A stretch of DNA of 64,000 nt from JAAZGD01 sp034003765 (GTDB lineage: Bacteria; Bacillota; Clostridia; Peptostreptococcales; Anaerovoracaceae). Made by a program: the position numbers and the translations under genes. Shown here in pieces: positions 8,895-17,131 of the stretch (the first letter of the stretch is position 1; each line of letters begins with the position of its first letter). The notes under the pieces are model-generated. The model searched no databases and had not been told where the DNA came from. It worked only from the letters and a program-made list of their open reading frames with translations. The stretch spans positions 1 through 64,000 of the forward strand of contig JAVEXZ010000010.1 in NCBI GenBank assembly GCA_034003765.1, read 5' to 3'.

Positions 8895-10004
8895 TTATTC
8901 TAGTTCTCCTTTGTTGTCAGACTCCTTTTTCATATTCTCTTCAGGTCTTTGTTCAGGTTCACACTTTGCTTTTCTTCTTTTTGATTCATCCATTACTTTG
9001 TAGTCCACGTTAAAAGCAGTCATTAAGAATATGAAAACAGGGACTCCAATCAATAGCCCCCATACACCCAAATAATGCTCGCCTATTAGTAAAATAAGAA
9101 AAACAAAACATACTGGCAATCTGGTTTTTCTAGACATTAATTTGGGGTTTAGAATATATGCTTCGAAGCCATGAAGTAGCAAAATAAAAATTACCACTTT
9201 TGCAACCATGACAAGCCCCCCAATAGAAAACCCTATTACGGAAAGAGGGATAAATGAAATGATTACTCCAGCTACAGGGATTAAGCCCAAAAGGAAGATC
9301 ATTAAACCTAGGCCACCGATAGCCGGATATCCGAAAATACTTAAGGCAATCATAGTAAAAACAGAGTTAATAAAAGCAATTAAGACTTGTACTTTCATGA
9401 CCTGTCCGAAGGTCTTGCAAAACCCACCACCATATATTATAAAATAATCATATATAAAGGATATTTGACTTTTTGAAACATTAATCCCAAATTGTGCTAT
9501 TTTATTTTTTTCCGCCACAATTGCAAAACTAAGAATCATAGCAATTACAAACTTAATTACGAAAGTACTAACCATTCCAAAAGCACCTGCTAATAAGGTG
9601 CCCGCTTGGCTGATATAGCTATTAAAATCAATCCCTGAAAGAAGGGCTGTAACTCTTTCACCAGTAACTGCCTGAACTGCAGCAATATCAAAATTTCCTA
9701 ATGCGTTGGCAATAATGTTAATTTGACGAACAAGTTTGGGAAATATCTCAATACTAAACAAGCTTATTAGTAAAATAAAAATACCATAAATAAAGAATAA
9801 GATTATAATGTCAGGTAGCCTGGTACCTAAGACTTTAAGGTATCTACACTGTATTCTTTCTAGTAAGTGATAAAAAATAAAGGTTAGAATGAATGTCAAC
9901 AGCATAAGATCCAGCATATACCAAACCGTCATCAATAGTCCAAATATCACTATAAGTGATATTACTTTTTGTTTTTTCTCTTCCGGAATAATTTGGTCCG
10001 TCAT
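8895..10004 (-). CDS. AI-2E family transporter-like membrane protein
   Basis: A 369-residue polytopic protein with about eight membrane segments and the family's C-terminal block (GLGLMIFLLGLIPVAGVIISFIPL, then HGFEAYILNPKLMSRKTRLP and GVWGLLIGVPVFIF). The family (COG0628, PF01594) includes the TqsA/YdiK group; several members are ion or small-molecule exporters rather than autoinducer transporters, so the substrate is open. The charged tail (about 35 residues, rich in Glu and Lys) is likely cytoplasmic. Located between the DUF308 and PspC genes with 11- and 1-base gaps, so one transcript is likely. Confidence 0.87.
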   Translation of the reverse strand: MTDQIIPEEKKQKVISLIVIFGLLMTVWYMLDLMLLTFILTFIFYHLLERIQCRYLKVLGTRLPDIIILFFIYGIFILLISLFSIEIFPKLVRQINIIANALGNFDIAAVQAVTGERVTALLSGIDFNSYISQAGTLLAGAFGMVSTFVIKFVIAMILSFAIVAEKNKIAQFGINVSKSQISFIYDYFIIYGGGFCKTFGQVMKVQVLIAFINSVFTMIALSIFGYPAIGGLGLMIFLLGLIPVAGVIISFIPLSVIGFSIGGLVMVAKVVIFILLLHGFEAYILNPKLMSRKTRLPVCFVFLILLIGEHYLGVWGLLIGVPVFIFLMTAFNVDYKVMDESKRRKAKCEPEQRPEENMKKESDNKGELE

Positions 10005-10015
10005 ATATTCATCCT

Positions 10016-10525
10016 TTACTCGCTATCTGATGATGCGCCTAAATAGAGCATATTAATCCCTTGTAAAAGAAATGTCATACCTACAAGAGTTATTAAAGTG
10101 AAATCAAACAATATTGCATCAAGGAAGAGATAAACACCAGTTAAGACGCATATAAGGCCTAGTATTAATAACCATACCCAACCTCCCTTATGGCTTTCGT
10201 TAACACTAAAAACTATCCTTGCAACTCCTGAATGCATTATCCAAAGACCAAAAAAAACAGGAACAGCAGAATCAGCTACCAGTTGATTTGACAATACTAA
10301 TAAGGAAAGTATGGTTGTAACCAGACCATCCGCTAGTAACCAGCCTGGACCTCTTTTTCTGGGTATACGAATAGACAAGTAACCAAAAACAGCAATTATC
10401 CCGTGTAAGAGCATTACTGCTCCCAATAAAAACGCTAAAGATAAGTATGTAGCTCCTGGGTGGGCTATACACCAAACGCTTGTAAAAACAAGGGCTACCC
10501 CAATGATGATCGACGAAATTCGCAC
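10016..10525 (-). CDS. DUF308/HdeD-like membrane protein
   Basis: A 169-residue protein with about six hydrophobic segments arranged as pairs, the pattern of the HdeD/DUF308 family, which is linked to acid resistance in enteric bacteria; no function is proven in Clostridia. The open frame continues upstream to 10582, but that stretch contains a promoter (10554-10582). The GTG at 10525 has GGGAGG 8 bases before it and yields a hydrophobic N-terminus (RISSIIIGVALVF), so this start is chosen. First gene of the DUF308/AI-2E/PspC operon. Confidence 0.82.
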   Translation of the reverse strand: MRISSIIIGVALVFTSVWCIAHPGATYLSLAFLLGAVMLLHGIIAVFGYLSIRIPRKRGPGWLLADGLVTTILSLLVLSNQLVADSAVPVFFGLWIMHSGVARIVFSVNESHKGGWVWLLILGLICVLTGVYLFLDAILFDFTLITLVGMTFLLQGINMLYLGASSDSE

Positions 10526-10553
10526 TATAAAATCCTCCCTAAACATCCTTGCT

Positions 10554-10582
10554 ATTATAGCCTTATAAATGGCCACGGTCAA
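10554..10582 (-). promoter_or_regulatory. Sigma-A-type promoter for the DUF308 operon
   Basis: On the minus strand TTGACC (10582-10577), a 17-base spacer and TATAAT (10559-10554). The predicted transcript starts near 10547, shortly before the GGGAGG ribosome site and the GTG start at 10525. Confidence 0.75.
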
Positions 10583-10630
10583 TATGGCTAAATCTTATAT
10601 AAAACTAAATATTTTTAGTCACCCCGCCAG

Positions 10631-11014
10631 CTATTCAGCAGGGACTACGATTATTTCAGTATTCTTCTTTAGTCTTTCTTCTAACAAACCAATAATATTG
10701 CTTGGCTCAGTAGCCTCTCCCGATTGTCCCAAAATCAAATGGGTTATTTTATTTTTCTCAACTAAATCTACCAAGGTATCAAAAACATGATTTGACCGAA
10801 CCACAGTTAAGTTGGCTCCATACTCTACTGCCTTTTCATATAAATAGTCTAGGGCTTCCCCTTCTTCAGTATTTCCTAAAAACTTAAACTCATAGTGGGC
10901 AACATGAATAATGAAAAGTTCTCCCTTACTGTTCTCTTGTAAGTCAAAACCATAATTGATTAACCGGTCACAAGTTTTTTGCTGTGTTACGCAGACCATG
11001 ATATTTTTTTTCAT
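10631..11014 (-). CDS. Universal stress protein-like (UspA fold)
   Basis: A 127-residue single-domain protein resembling the UspA superfamily. It opens with the strand IMVCVTQQKTCDRLINYGFDL and ends with THLILGQSGEATEPSNIIGLLEERL and EIIVVPAE, the usual place of the ATP-binding G-2x-G-9x-G(S/T) loop. Here that motif is degenerate, so nucleotide binding is uncertain. The sequence is also close to the Usp domain of KdpD sensors. It stands alone, transcribed toward the DUF308 gene. A GGGATGGAG ribosome site precedes the ATG. Confidence 0.75.
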   Translation of the reverse strand: MKKNIMVCVTQQKTCDRLINYGFDLQENSKGELFIIHVAHYEFKFLGNTEEGEALDYLYEKAVEYGANLTVVRSNHVFDTLVDLVEKNKITHLILGQSGEATEPSNIIGLLEERLKKNTEIIVVPAE

Positions 11015-11149
11015 ATTTTATTGACTCCATCCCTTTTATAGTTTAGAAAAGTATTTTCTAGAATTTTTGAATTTTCTTACACTCCTATTATAACACAGGC
11101 ATACTGGTTTTTAGATGGAATTTTAGTGTTTTTTCCATCCCTTACGTTA

Positions 11150-11155
11150 TATAAT
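11150..11155 (+). promoter_or_regulatory. -10 box placing the dinB transcription start at its ATG
   Basis: TATAAT at 11150-11155 is followed by exactly 6 bases and then the dinB ATG, so the predicted +1 is the A of the start codon. The -35 region (around 11127-11132, TGTTTT) is poor. No Shine-Dalgarno sequence lies between. Confidence 0.5.
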
Positions 11156-11161
11156 CAGAGT

Positions 11162-12385
11162 ATGGATAAAACTATTTTGCATTGTGATATGAATGGCTTT
11201 TTTGCTTCAGTAGAGCTTCTTGACCTACCTGAACTTAGAGACCAGCCCATGGCGGTATGTGGTAATCCCAAAAACCGACAGGGTATTATTGTGGCAAAAA
11301 ATGAAATAGCAAAAAAGGCAGGAGTAAAAACCGCAGAAACCGTCTGGCAAGCAAGAAAAAAATGTCCTGGTCTAAAGCTTGTTCCCCCCCACCACGAGAA
11401 ATACAACTTCTATTGTAAACTTATCAACGATATTTATTACCGATATACGGATTTAGTTGAGCCCTTTAGCATAGACGAATCCTGGTTGGATGTAAGCTCC
11501 AGCGAAAAACTTTTTGGGTCAGGGTGTGAAATAGCAGACCATATCCGTAATACCATAAAAAAAGAGCTTAATCTAACCCTTTCTGTTGGTGTTTCTTTTA
11601 ATAAAATTTTTGCTAAAATGGGGTCTGAGTATAAGAAACCTGATGCAACAACACTTATAAGTCGAGATAATTACAAGGAAATCCTGTGGCCACTTCCAGT
11701 GGGAGAACTTTTCTTCGTTGGTGGTGTTATGGAGGAAAAGTTTCATAAGTTAAGAATTGAAACCATTGGAGATTTAGCTTCTTATGATAGAAGGATAATT
11801 ATTTCCCAGTTCGGCAAACATGGAGCAATGGTCCATGACTATGCTAATGGTTTAGATAGGGAGCCCGTTGCATTAGCCACGGAAAGGAAGAAAATAAAGT
11901 CCGTTGGGAATGGAATTACATTTAAAAGGGACCTAGTCACTGACCAAGATGTTTTGACAGCGGTAGTGGCTCTTTCAGACACAGTTTCTAGCCGCTTGAG
12001 GCAGTATCGTATGAAAGCCTCAGGGGTAAGGGTGGAAATAAAGGACCCCTCCTTTCAAACAATTCATAGACAAAAGCAATTAGATATGCCCACCAACCTA
12101 GCTGTGGAAATAACAAAAGCAGCATTTGACTTGACTTCCAATGCTAGAGGGCAAAAACAAGCAATTCGTTTACTAACAGTTACGGGAATTAATCTTTGCG
12201 ATGAAGATGATGACCAACAAATGAACCTATTTCAATCTTTGGACGATAACCTAATAGGTGCAGAGAGATTGGAGCGCACATTAGATAAGATACGCAATAA
12301 ATATGGTGTGGGTGCCATTAATTATGGTCAGGTTCTGCAAAATGATATTGGCATCGATTTGGAAGAAATAAGACAAGAAGAGTAG
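11162..12385 (+). CDS. dinB: DNA polymerase IV (Y-family translesion polymerase)
   Basis: Error-prone polymerase that copies past damaged template bases. The 407-residue chain begins TILHCDMNGFFASVELLDLP with the first catalytic Asp. SIDESWLDVS carries the second metal-binding Asp-Glu pair. LSVGVSFNKIFAKMGSEYKKPDA is the family palm signature, and the little-finger domain extends from about residue 240. A GTG 36 bases upstream (11126) is in frame, but the ATG at 11162 matches the family start. There is no Shine-Dalgarno sequence; a TATAAT box 6 bases before the ATG suggests a leaderless mRNA. It converges with pfkA. Confidence 0.95.
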   Translation: MDKTILHCDMNGFFASVELLDLPELRDQPMAVCGNPKNRQGIIVAKNEIAKKAGVKTAETVWQARKKCPGLKLVPPHHEKYNFYCKLINDIYYRYTDLVEPFSIDESWLDVSSSEKLFGSGCEIADHIRNTIKKELNLTLSVGVSFNKIFAKMGSEYKKPDATTLISRDNYKEILWPLPVGELFFVGGVMEEKFHKLRIETIGDLASYDRRIIISQFGKHGAMVHDYANGLDREPVALATERKKIKSVGNGITFKRDLVTDQDVLTAVVALSDTVSSRLRQYRMKASGVRVEIKDPSFQTIHRQKQLDMPTNLAVEITKAAFDLTSNARGQKQAIRLLTVTGINLCDEDDDQQMNLFQSLDDNLIGAERLERTLDKIRNKYGVGAINYGQVLQNDIGIDLEEIRQEE

Positions 12386-12429
12386 GCCCCTAGGATAAGT
12401 TAAGACTGACACTTGTCCCCCTTATCAAA

Positions 12430-13392
12430 TTAAATAGATAATACGTCTGCCAATTCCAAAAATTCTTTTTCCACATCTCTTGTCATCTTTAATGCATCTG
12501 ACAAATCATAGGAAACTATTGCATTTCCATTTGTACCAATAGCTTTACTGGAACTATCGTCACGGAGAAGTTCCACTGCTTTATAAGCCATTCTGCTAGC
12601 AAGCATCCTGTCTCTGGCTGTAGGGGACCCCCCTCTTTGAACATAGCTTAAAATCACAATTTTTGTATCAACTCCGGTACGCTCTTTTATCACATCCGCC
12701 AAATCTTGAGAATTAATGGCTACCCCTTCGGCTTTTACAATAATATTATGTAGCTTACCCCGGTTCCTGCCTTGGATGATTTTTTTGCAAATAGCATTGA
12801 TATCTACTGGCATCTCGGGAATTAGAATTGTTTCGGCACCGCCTGTGACACCTGCATATAAAGCAATATCTCCGCAATGCCTCCCCATTACCTCTATAAC
12901 TGTACTTCTTTCATGAGAAGAAGATGTGTCCCTAATATTGCTTATTGAACCTAGTACCGTGTTCACCGCTGTATCAAAACCAATAGAAAAATCCGTATAA
13001 GCTAGGTCGTTGTCAATGGTCCCTGGGACACCCATAACGGTTGTGCCTGCTTCATCAAGCCTCAAACCACCTGTCATGGAACCGTCGCCACCAACAATAA
13101 TAAGCCCCTCGATGGAAAAGCTGTCTAACATATTCAAGGCTCTTTTGAAGCCTTCTTGAGTCATGAATTTCTCAGAACGTGCAGTTCTAAGCATTGTTCC
13201 CCCTTTATGAAGAATATCCGAAACAGAGGAAACATTCATTTCCTTTATTTCCCCCTCAATTAGTCCATCGAAACCTCTCTCTATCCCATAAACCTTTAGG
13301 CCGTGGTAAATTCCTCCTCGAACCGCTGCCCTAATGGCTGCATTCATTCCAGGTGCATCTCCACCGCTAGTTAATACTCCTATGGTTTTCAT
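12430..13392 (-). CDS. pfkA: ATP-dependent 6-phosphofructokinase
   Basis: Phosphorylates fructose 6-phosphate in glycolysis. At 320 residues it is the normal length of the bacterial tetrameric enzyme. Visible landmarks are GVLTSGGDAPGMNAAIR at the N-terminus, IVGGDGSMTG in the nucleotide site, VPGTIDNDLAYTDFSIGFDTA with the catalytic Asp, VIEVMGRHCGDIAL, and YVQRGGSPTARDR. The start overlaps the dnaE stop by 4 bases (ATGA), so it is translationally coupled. The dnaE-pfkA order is common in Clostridia. GGDG rather than GGDD-type residues point to ATP as donor. Confidence 0.97.
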   Translation of the reverse strand: MKTIGVLTSGGDAPGMNAAIRAAVRGGIYHGLKVYGIERGFDGLIEGEIKEMNVSSVSDILHKGGTMLRTARSEKFMTQEGFKRALNMLDSFSIEGLIIVGGDGSMTGGLRLDEAGTTVMGVPGTIDNDLAYTDFSIGFDTAVNTVLGSISNIRDTSSSHERSTVIEVMGRHCGDIALYAGVTGGAETILIPEMPVDINAICKKIIQGRNRGKLHNIIVKAEGVAINSQDLADVIKERTGVDTKIVILSYVQRGGSPTARDRMLASRMAYKAVELLRDDSSSKAIGTNGNAIVSYDLSDALKMTRDVEKEFLELADVLSI

Positions 13393-16300
13393 TTGTTTCC
13401 CCCACTCATTTTTACATTTTCAGCTCCCACCTGGGATGCTATTTCCTTTATAAGTTCATCACAAGGCCTAACCCAAAATTCTCTTGTTGCTTTGAATTTA
13501 TTTCCTGTAGCCTCCACATATATCAAGACGGGACAAGTTCCAGGAAATGATTTTAATATATCTTTGACTCCCTTTATTTCCAATTCTCTATCACTTGCTC
13601 TTGGAATTTTAACTTTGAGAATCTCCTCTTCATCTATAGTTGCTTGTTCTTCAATTAGAGAAATCCGATTTGCTAATATTTTAGGGGTCTCTTCTTCTTT
13701 GAAATTCACAGTGCCTTTTACCATGATAATTCTGTCTTCCTCAAGGAATTGCTGACAGGATTCAAAGGTTTTCGGGAAAACTACAACTTCTATTATACCA
13801 AAAAAGTCTTCTATATCAATGAAGGCCATCATTTGTCCGCTTTTTGTCACAAGTGTTTTCTTGCCTACAATAATCCCTGCAACATGGGCTTCCATACCAT
13901 CATTAACATCATCTATTTCTTCTTGCCCCGCCCTTACAAGCTGGTCACTTGTTAGGGATATTTTTCTTTCTATCTGCTTTCTAAGTGCATTTAATGGGTG
14001 ATCAGACAAATAAACACCTAGGTTTTCTTTTTCCAGGGCCATTAACATTTTTTTATCGAAATCCCTTACATCAGGAAATGGAATGCAAAGTGTGGGAACC
14101 AAACACCCATCATCAGTAGACGCTCCAAAAAGAGATACCTGTCCTGCAATATTTTTTCTTGCATCATTCTGAGCTGATGTTAAAAGGCCTTCGCTCATTG
14201 CTATTAACTGAGCCCTGTTGCCATGCATTTCATCAAAGGCCCCTGCTTTTATCAGACTCTCCAAAGCTTTTTTATTCAATTCTCCTGAATCAATCTGTTG
14301 AATAAATGTTACGATATCCCCAGCCAATCCTTTTTCTTTTCTTGCTTTGATAATCGCATCTACCATTCCTTCTCCAACATTCTTAACCCCCATCAAGCCA
14401 AATCGGATTTTACCATCATCTACAGTGAATTTCTTTCCAGACTTGTTTACATCTGGTGGAAGTACTGAAATACCCATATCATTACAATTTCTTATATAAC
14501 GTGCTATATAGGGCGCATCCCCCATAACTGAAGTCATAAGAGCAGCCATAAATTCCACCGGGAAATTAGCCTTCAAATATCCAGTTTCGTATGCTATTAC
14601 TGCATAAGCTGCAGCATGGGATTTATTAAAGGCGTATTCTGCAAAGCTTACCATCTGGTTGAAAATCTCTCCAGCCACATCTTCGGGAATACCTCGGGAT
14701 TTACAACCGGGGACTTGATCATTGCCATGAATAAAGGCTTCTTGTTCCTTTAGCATTACATCCATCTTTTTTTTGCTCATGGCTCTTCTAACAAGATCTG
14801 AACGACCATAGGAATATCCTGCTAGGTCCCTAACAATTTCCATTACCTGTTCTTGATATACCAAGCACCCATATGTAACTTCTAGAATAGGTCTTAGGCT
14901 CTCGTGTAGGTATTCAATTGCCTGAGGACATTTTTTATTGGCAATGTATGTTGGGATAGAAGCCATAGGGCCTGGCCTATATAAAGATATACCTGCAACA
15001 ATATCCTCAAATCCATCAGGCTTTTGATTCTTCATGAACTGAGTCATGCCTGGAGACTCAAGTTGAAACAAACCTTCTGTATTTCCACTAGATATTATTT
15101 CATAGACCTTTGGATCATCATAGTCCATTTTAGAAAAATCAATTTCCAGGCCATGGTTTTCTTTTATCATGGCCAAAGCATCTTGTATTACGGTGAGGTT
15201 CCTTAGGCCTAGAAAATCCATCTTTAATAGGCCAAGTTCTTCTATGGTGTTCATAGTAAATTGAGTGGATATACCTTTGTCTGCTAGATATAAAGGTACA
15301 TATTCATTTAAGTTCTTCTTTGAGATTACAACCCCTGCCGCATGGGTTGAAGCGTGGCGAGGCATACCTTCTACTGCCTTGGCTGTATCGATAACCTTCT
15401 TTACACGAAGATCCCCTTGGTATTTCTCTCGGAATTCTTGAGATATTTTTAAGGCCCTGTCGATAGTGATCCCTAGTTCATTTGGAACGGCTTTAGCTAT
15501 AGCATCCACCTCACCATAGCTCATATTCAAGGCTTTACCAACACTGCGAATAGCCATCTTTGCTTTCATGGTTCCAAATGTTATAATTTGGGCCACCTTA
15601 TCAGACCCATATTTTTCTATTACATAATCTATAACTTCTTGACGTCTTTCATAACAAAAGTCGATATCTATATCTGGCATTGAAATTCTCTCAGGGTTCA
15701 AAAACCTCTCAAAAATTAGTCCATACTTTATAGGATCTATATCTGTTATCCCAAGGGTGTATGCAACCAAGGAACCAGCAGCAGAGCCTCTTCCTGGTCC
15801 TACCATTATCTTCCTACTTTTTGCATAATGAATAAAGTCCCACACTATTAGGAAGTATTCTACATATTGCATACTAGAGATTACTGACAACTCATAATCT
15901 AATCGTTCTTGATTAATCGCAAATGTATCTCCATATCGGTCTTTAAGACCTATTTGGCAAAGGTCCTTAAGGTAGTCAAAATTATCCCTAGCTTCAGGAG
16001 CCTGAAAGTCTGGTAAATGTAATTCTCCGAAACTAAACTCTGTTTGACAACGGTTAGCAATCCACATTGTATTTTCAATGGCCTGGGGTATATCAGAAAA
16101 AATCCGCCTCATCTCTTCTGGGGATTTTAAGTAGAATTGGTCGTTTGCAAATCGCATCCTGTCTTCTTCGTCTACTGTGGCTGCTGTTTGAATACAAAGA
16201 AGTACATCGTGGACCTCTGCATCTTCTTTGTTTACATAATGTACATCGTTGGTTGCAACGAATGGAATACCCGTCTCTTCATGGATTTTTATCATTCCAG

Positions 16301-16859
16301 GTAAGATTTTCGCTTCCTCTTCCAAACCCTGGTCTTGCAACTCTAAGAAAAAGTTATCCTTCCCGAATATTTCCTGATAGGCTAATGCTTCCTCTTTTGC
16401 TCTTTCATAATCGTTCATCAAGAGATACCTTTGAACGTCTCCTGCAAGGCAGGCTGATAAAGCAATAATCCCTTGGCTGTTATTAGTGAGGGTTTCTTTG
16501 TCTATACGGGGCTTATAGTAAAAGCCTTCAAGGTAACCTATGGAAACAATTTTCATTAAATTGCGAAGGCCTTCTTGAGTCTCTGCTAACAAGACTAGAT
16601 GACCTTGATTTTTGTCTTTGTCCCCTTCTTTTTGTAGACGACTCCTGCTTGCGGTATATACCTCACAACCTATTATAGGTTTGATTCCCTCTTTTTTACA
16701 GGCACGATAAAAATCAATGACCCCAAACATGGCACCATGATCAGTTATTGCCAGTGAGTTCATTCCTAGCTTCTTGGTTTGAGCTACCAACTCCTTAATA
16801 CGAGCAGCACCATCAAGCAAACTATATTCTGTATGAACGTGAAGATGTGTAAAAGTCAT
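13389..16859 (-). CDS. dnaE: DNA polymerase III alpha subunit (DnaE type)
   Basis: Replicative C-family polymerase subunit of 1156 residues. The N-terminal PHP domain opens with FTHLHVHTEYSLLDGAARI. The polymerase palm contains PDIDIDFCYERR with the catalytic Asp pair, and GPGRGSAAGSLVAY lies just before it. YQEQVMEIVRDLAGYSYGRSD is in the fingers. An OB-fold (about residues 970-1060) and a short C-terminal domain follow. The frame extends 26 codons further upstream, but the ATG at 16859 gives the conserved start. No Shine-Dalgarno sequence precedes it, and a perfect hairpin ends about 12 bases upstream. Overlaps pfkA by 4 bases. Confidence 0.96.
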   Translation of the reverse strand: MTFTHLHVHTEYSLLDGAARIKELVAQTKKLGMNSLAITDHGAMFGVIDFYRACKKEGIKPIIGCEVYTASRSRLQKEGDKDKNQGHLVLLAETQEGLRNLMKIVSIGYLEGFYYKPRIDKETLTNNSQGIIALSACLAGDVQRYLLMNDYERAKEEALAYQEIFGKDNFFLELQDQGLEEEAKILPGMIKIHEETGIPFVATNDVHYVNKEDAEVHDVLLCIQTAATVDEEDRMRFANDQFYLKSPEEMRRIFSDIPQAIENTMWIANRCQTEFSFGELHLPDFQAPEARDNFDYLKDLCQIGLKDRYGDTFAINQERLDYELSVISSMQYVEYFLIVWDFIHYAKSRKIMVGPGRGSAAGSLVAYTLGITDIDPIKYGLIFERFLNPERISMPDIDIDFCYERRQEVIDYVIEKYGSDKVAQIITFGTMKAKMAIRSVGKALNMSYGEVDAIAKAVPNELGITIDRALKISQEFREKYQGDLRVKKVIDTAKAVEGMPRHASTHAAGVVISKKNLNEYVPLYLADKGISTQFTMNTIEELGLLKMDFLGLRNLTVIQDALAMIKENHGLEIDFSKMDYDDPKVYEIISSGNTEGLFQLESPGMTQFMKNQKPDGFEDIVAGISLYRPGPMASIPTYIANKKCPQAIEYLHESLRPILEVTYGCLVYQEQVMEIVRDLAGYSYGRSDLVRRAMSKKKMDVMLKEQEAFIHGNDQVPGCKSRGIPEDVAGEIFNQMVSFAEYAFNKSHAAAYAVIAYETGYLKANFPVEFMAALMTSVMGDAPYIARYIRNCNDMGISVLPPDVNKSGKKFTVDDGKIRFGLMGVKNVGEGMVDAIIKARKEKGLAGDIVTFIQQIDSGELNKKALESLIKAGAFDEMHGNRAQLIAMSEGLLTSAQNDARKNIAGQVSLFGASTDDGCLVPTLCIPFPDVRDFDKKMLMALEKENLGVYLSDHPLNALRKQIERKISLTSDQLVRAGQEEIDDVNDGMEAHVAGIIVGKKTLVTKSGQMMAFIDIEDFFGIIEVVVFPKTFESCQQFLEEDRIIMVKGTVNFKEEETPKILANRISLIEEQATIDEEEILKVKIPRASDRELEIKGVKDILKSFPGTCPVLIYVEATGNKFKATREFWVRPCDELIKEIASQVGAENVKMSGGNK

Positions 16860-16871
16860 TGTTTTTATAAA

Positions 16872-16892
16872 AGCGCCAGATAATCTGGCGCT
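16872..16892 (-). terminator. Perfect hairpin immediately upstream of dnaE
   Basis: Arms AGCGCCAGA and TCTGGCGCT (9 pairs, 3-base loop). On the minus strand it is followed by TTTATAAAAAC and then the dnaE ATG. It lies just after the small membrane protein stop (16898) and is probably the terminator of that operon, with a weak U-tract. It would also sit in the 5' region of any transcript reading into dnaE. Confidence 0.55.
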
Positions 16893-16897
16893 CTTCT

Positions 16898-17080
16898 TTA
16901 TCCTTTCTTGCTGGCACCATACTTTAGTAACTGCCAACCTACATATACCAAAGTACCTATAACCAAGGTTATTATCATGGTCCCTGTATCGCTGGCAAAT
17001 CCAAAGAATTTAGCCATAAATAGAATTCCCAACACGAAAATCCAATAATATATTACTTTCCCTATGATACCGCTTCCCAT
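16898..17080 (-). CDS. Small two-segment membrane protein
   Basis: A 60-residue protein with two hydrophobic stretches (about residues 8-26 and 32-51) and a basic C-terminal end (KYGASKKG). No family is recognised. A good AGGAG ribosome site precedes the ATG. It lies 51 bases after the DUF2207 gene in the same direction and ends at the hairpin before dnaE, so it is probably the last gene of the lemA-DUF2207 operon. Confidence 0.65.
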   Translation of the reverse strand: MGSGIIGKVIYYWIFVLGILFMAKFFGFASDTGTMIITLVIGTLVYVGWQLLKYGASKKG

Positions 17081-17131
17081 ATTTTTTCTCCTGTTTTGTT
17101 TTGAATTATATCATAAGGAAGAGGGAGATGT

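Noticed and set aside
11040..11060. AGAAAA/TTTTCT inverted repeat between usp and dinB as a LexA-type site
   Set aside because: The arms are short, AT-only in character and do not match the GAAC-N4-GTTC type box of Bacillota LexA.
12386..12429. Bidirectional terminator between dinB and pfkA
   Set aside because: GATAAG and CTTATC can pair, but the loop is about 20 bases and T-runs are absent, so support is too weak.
16937..17080. Upstream start of dnaE at 16937
   Set aside because: The extra 26 residues are unlike DnaE N-termini and the region is occupied by the small membrane protein gene and the hairpin.
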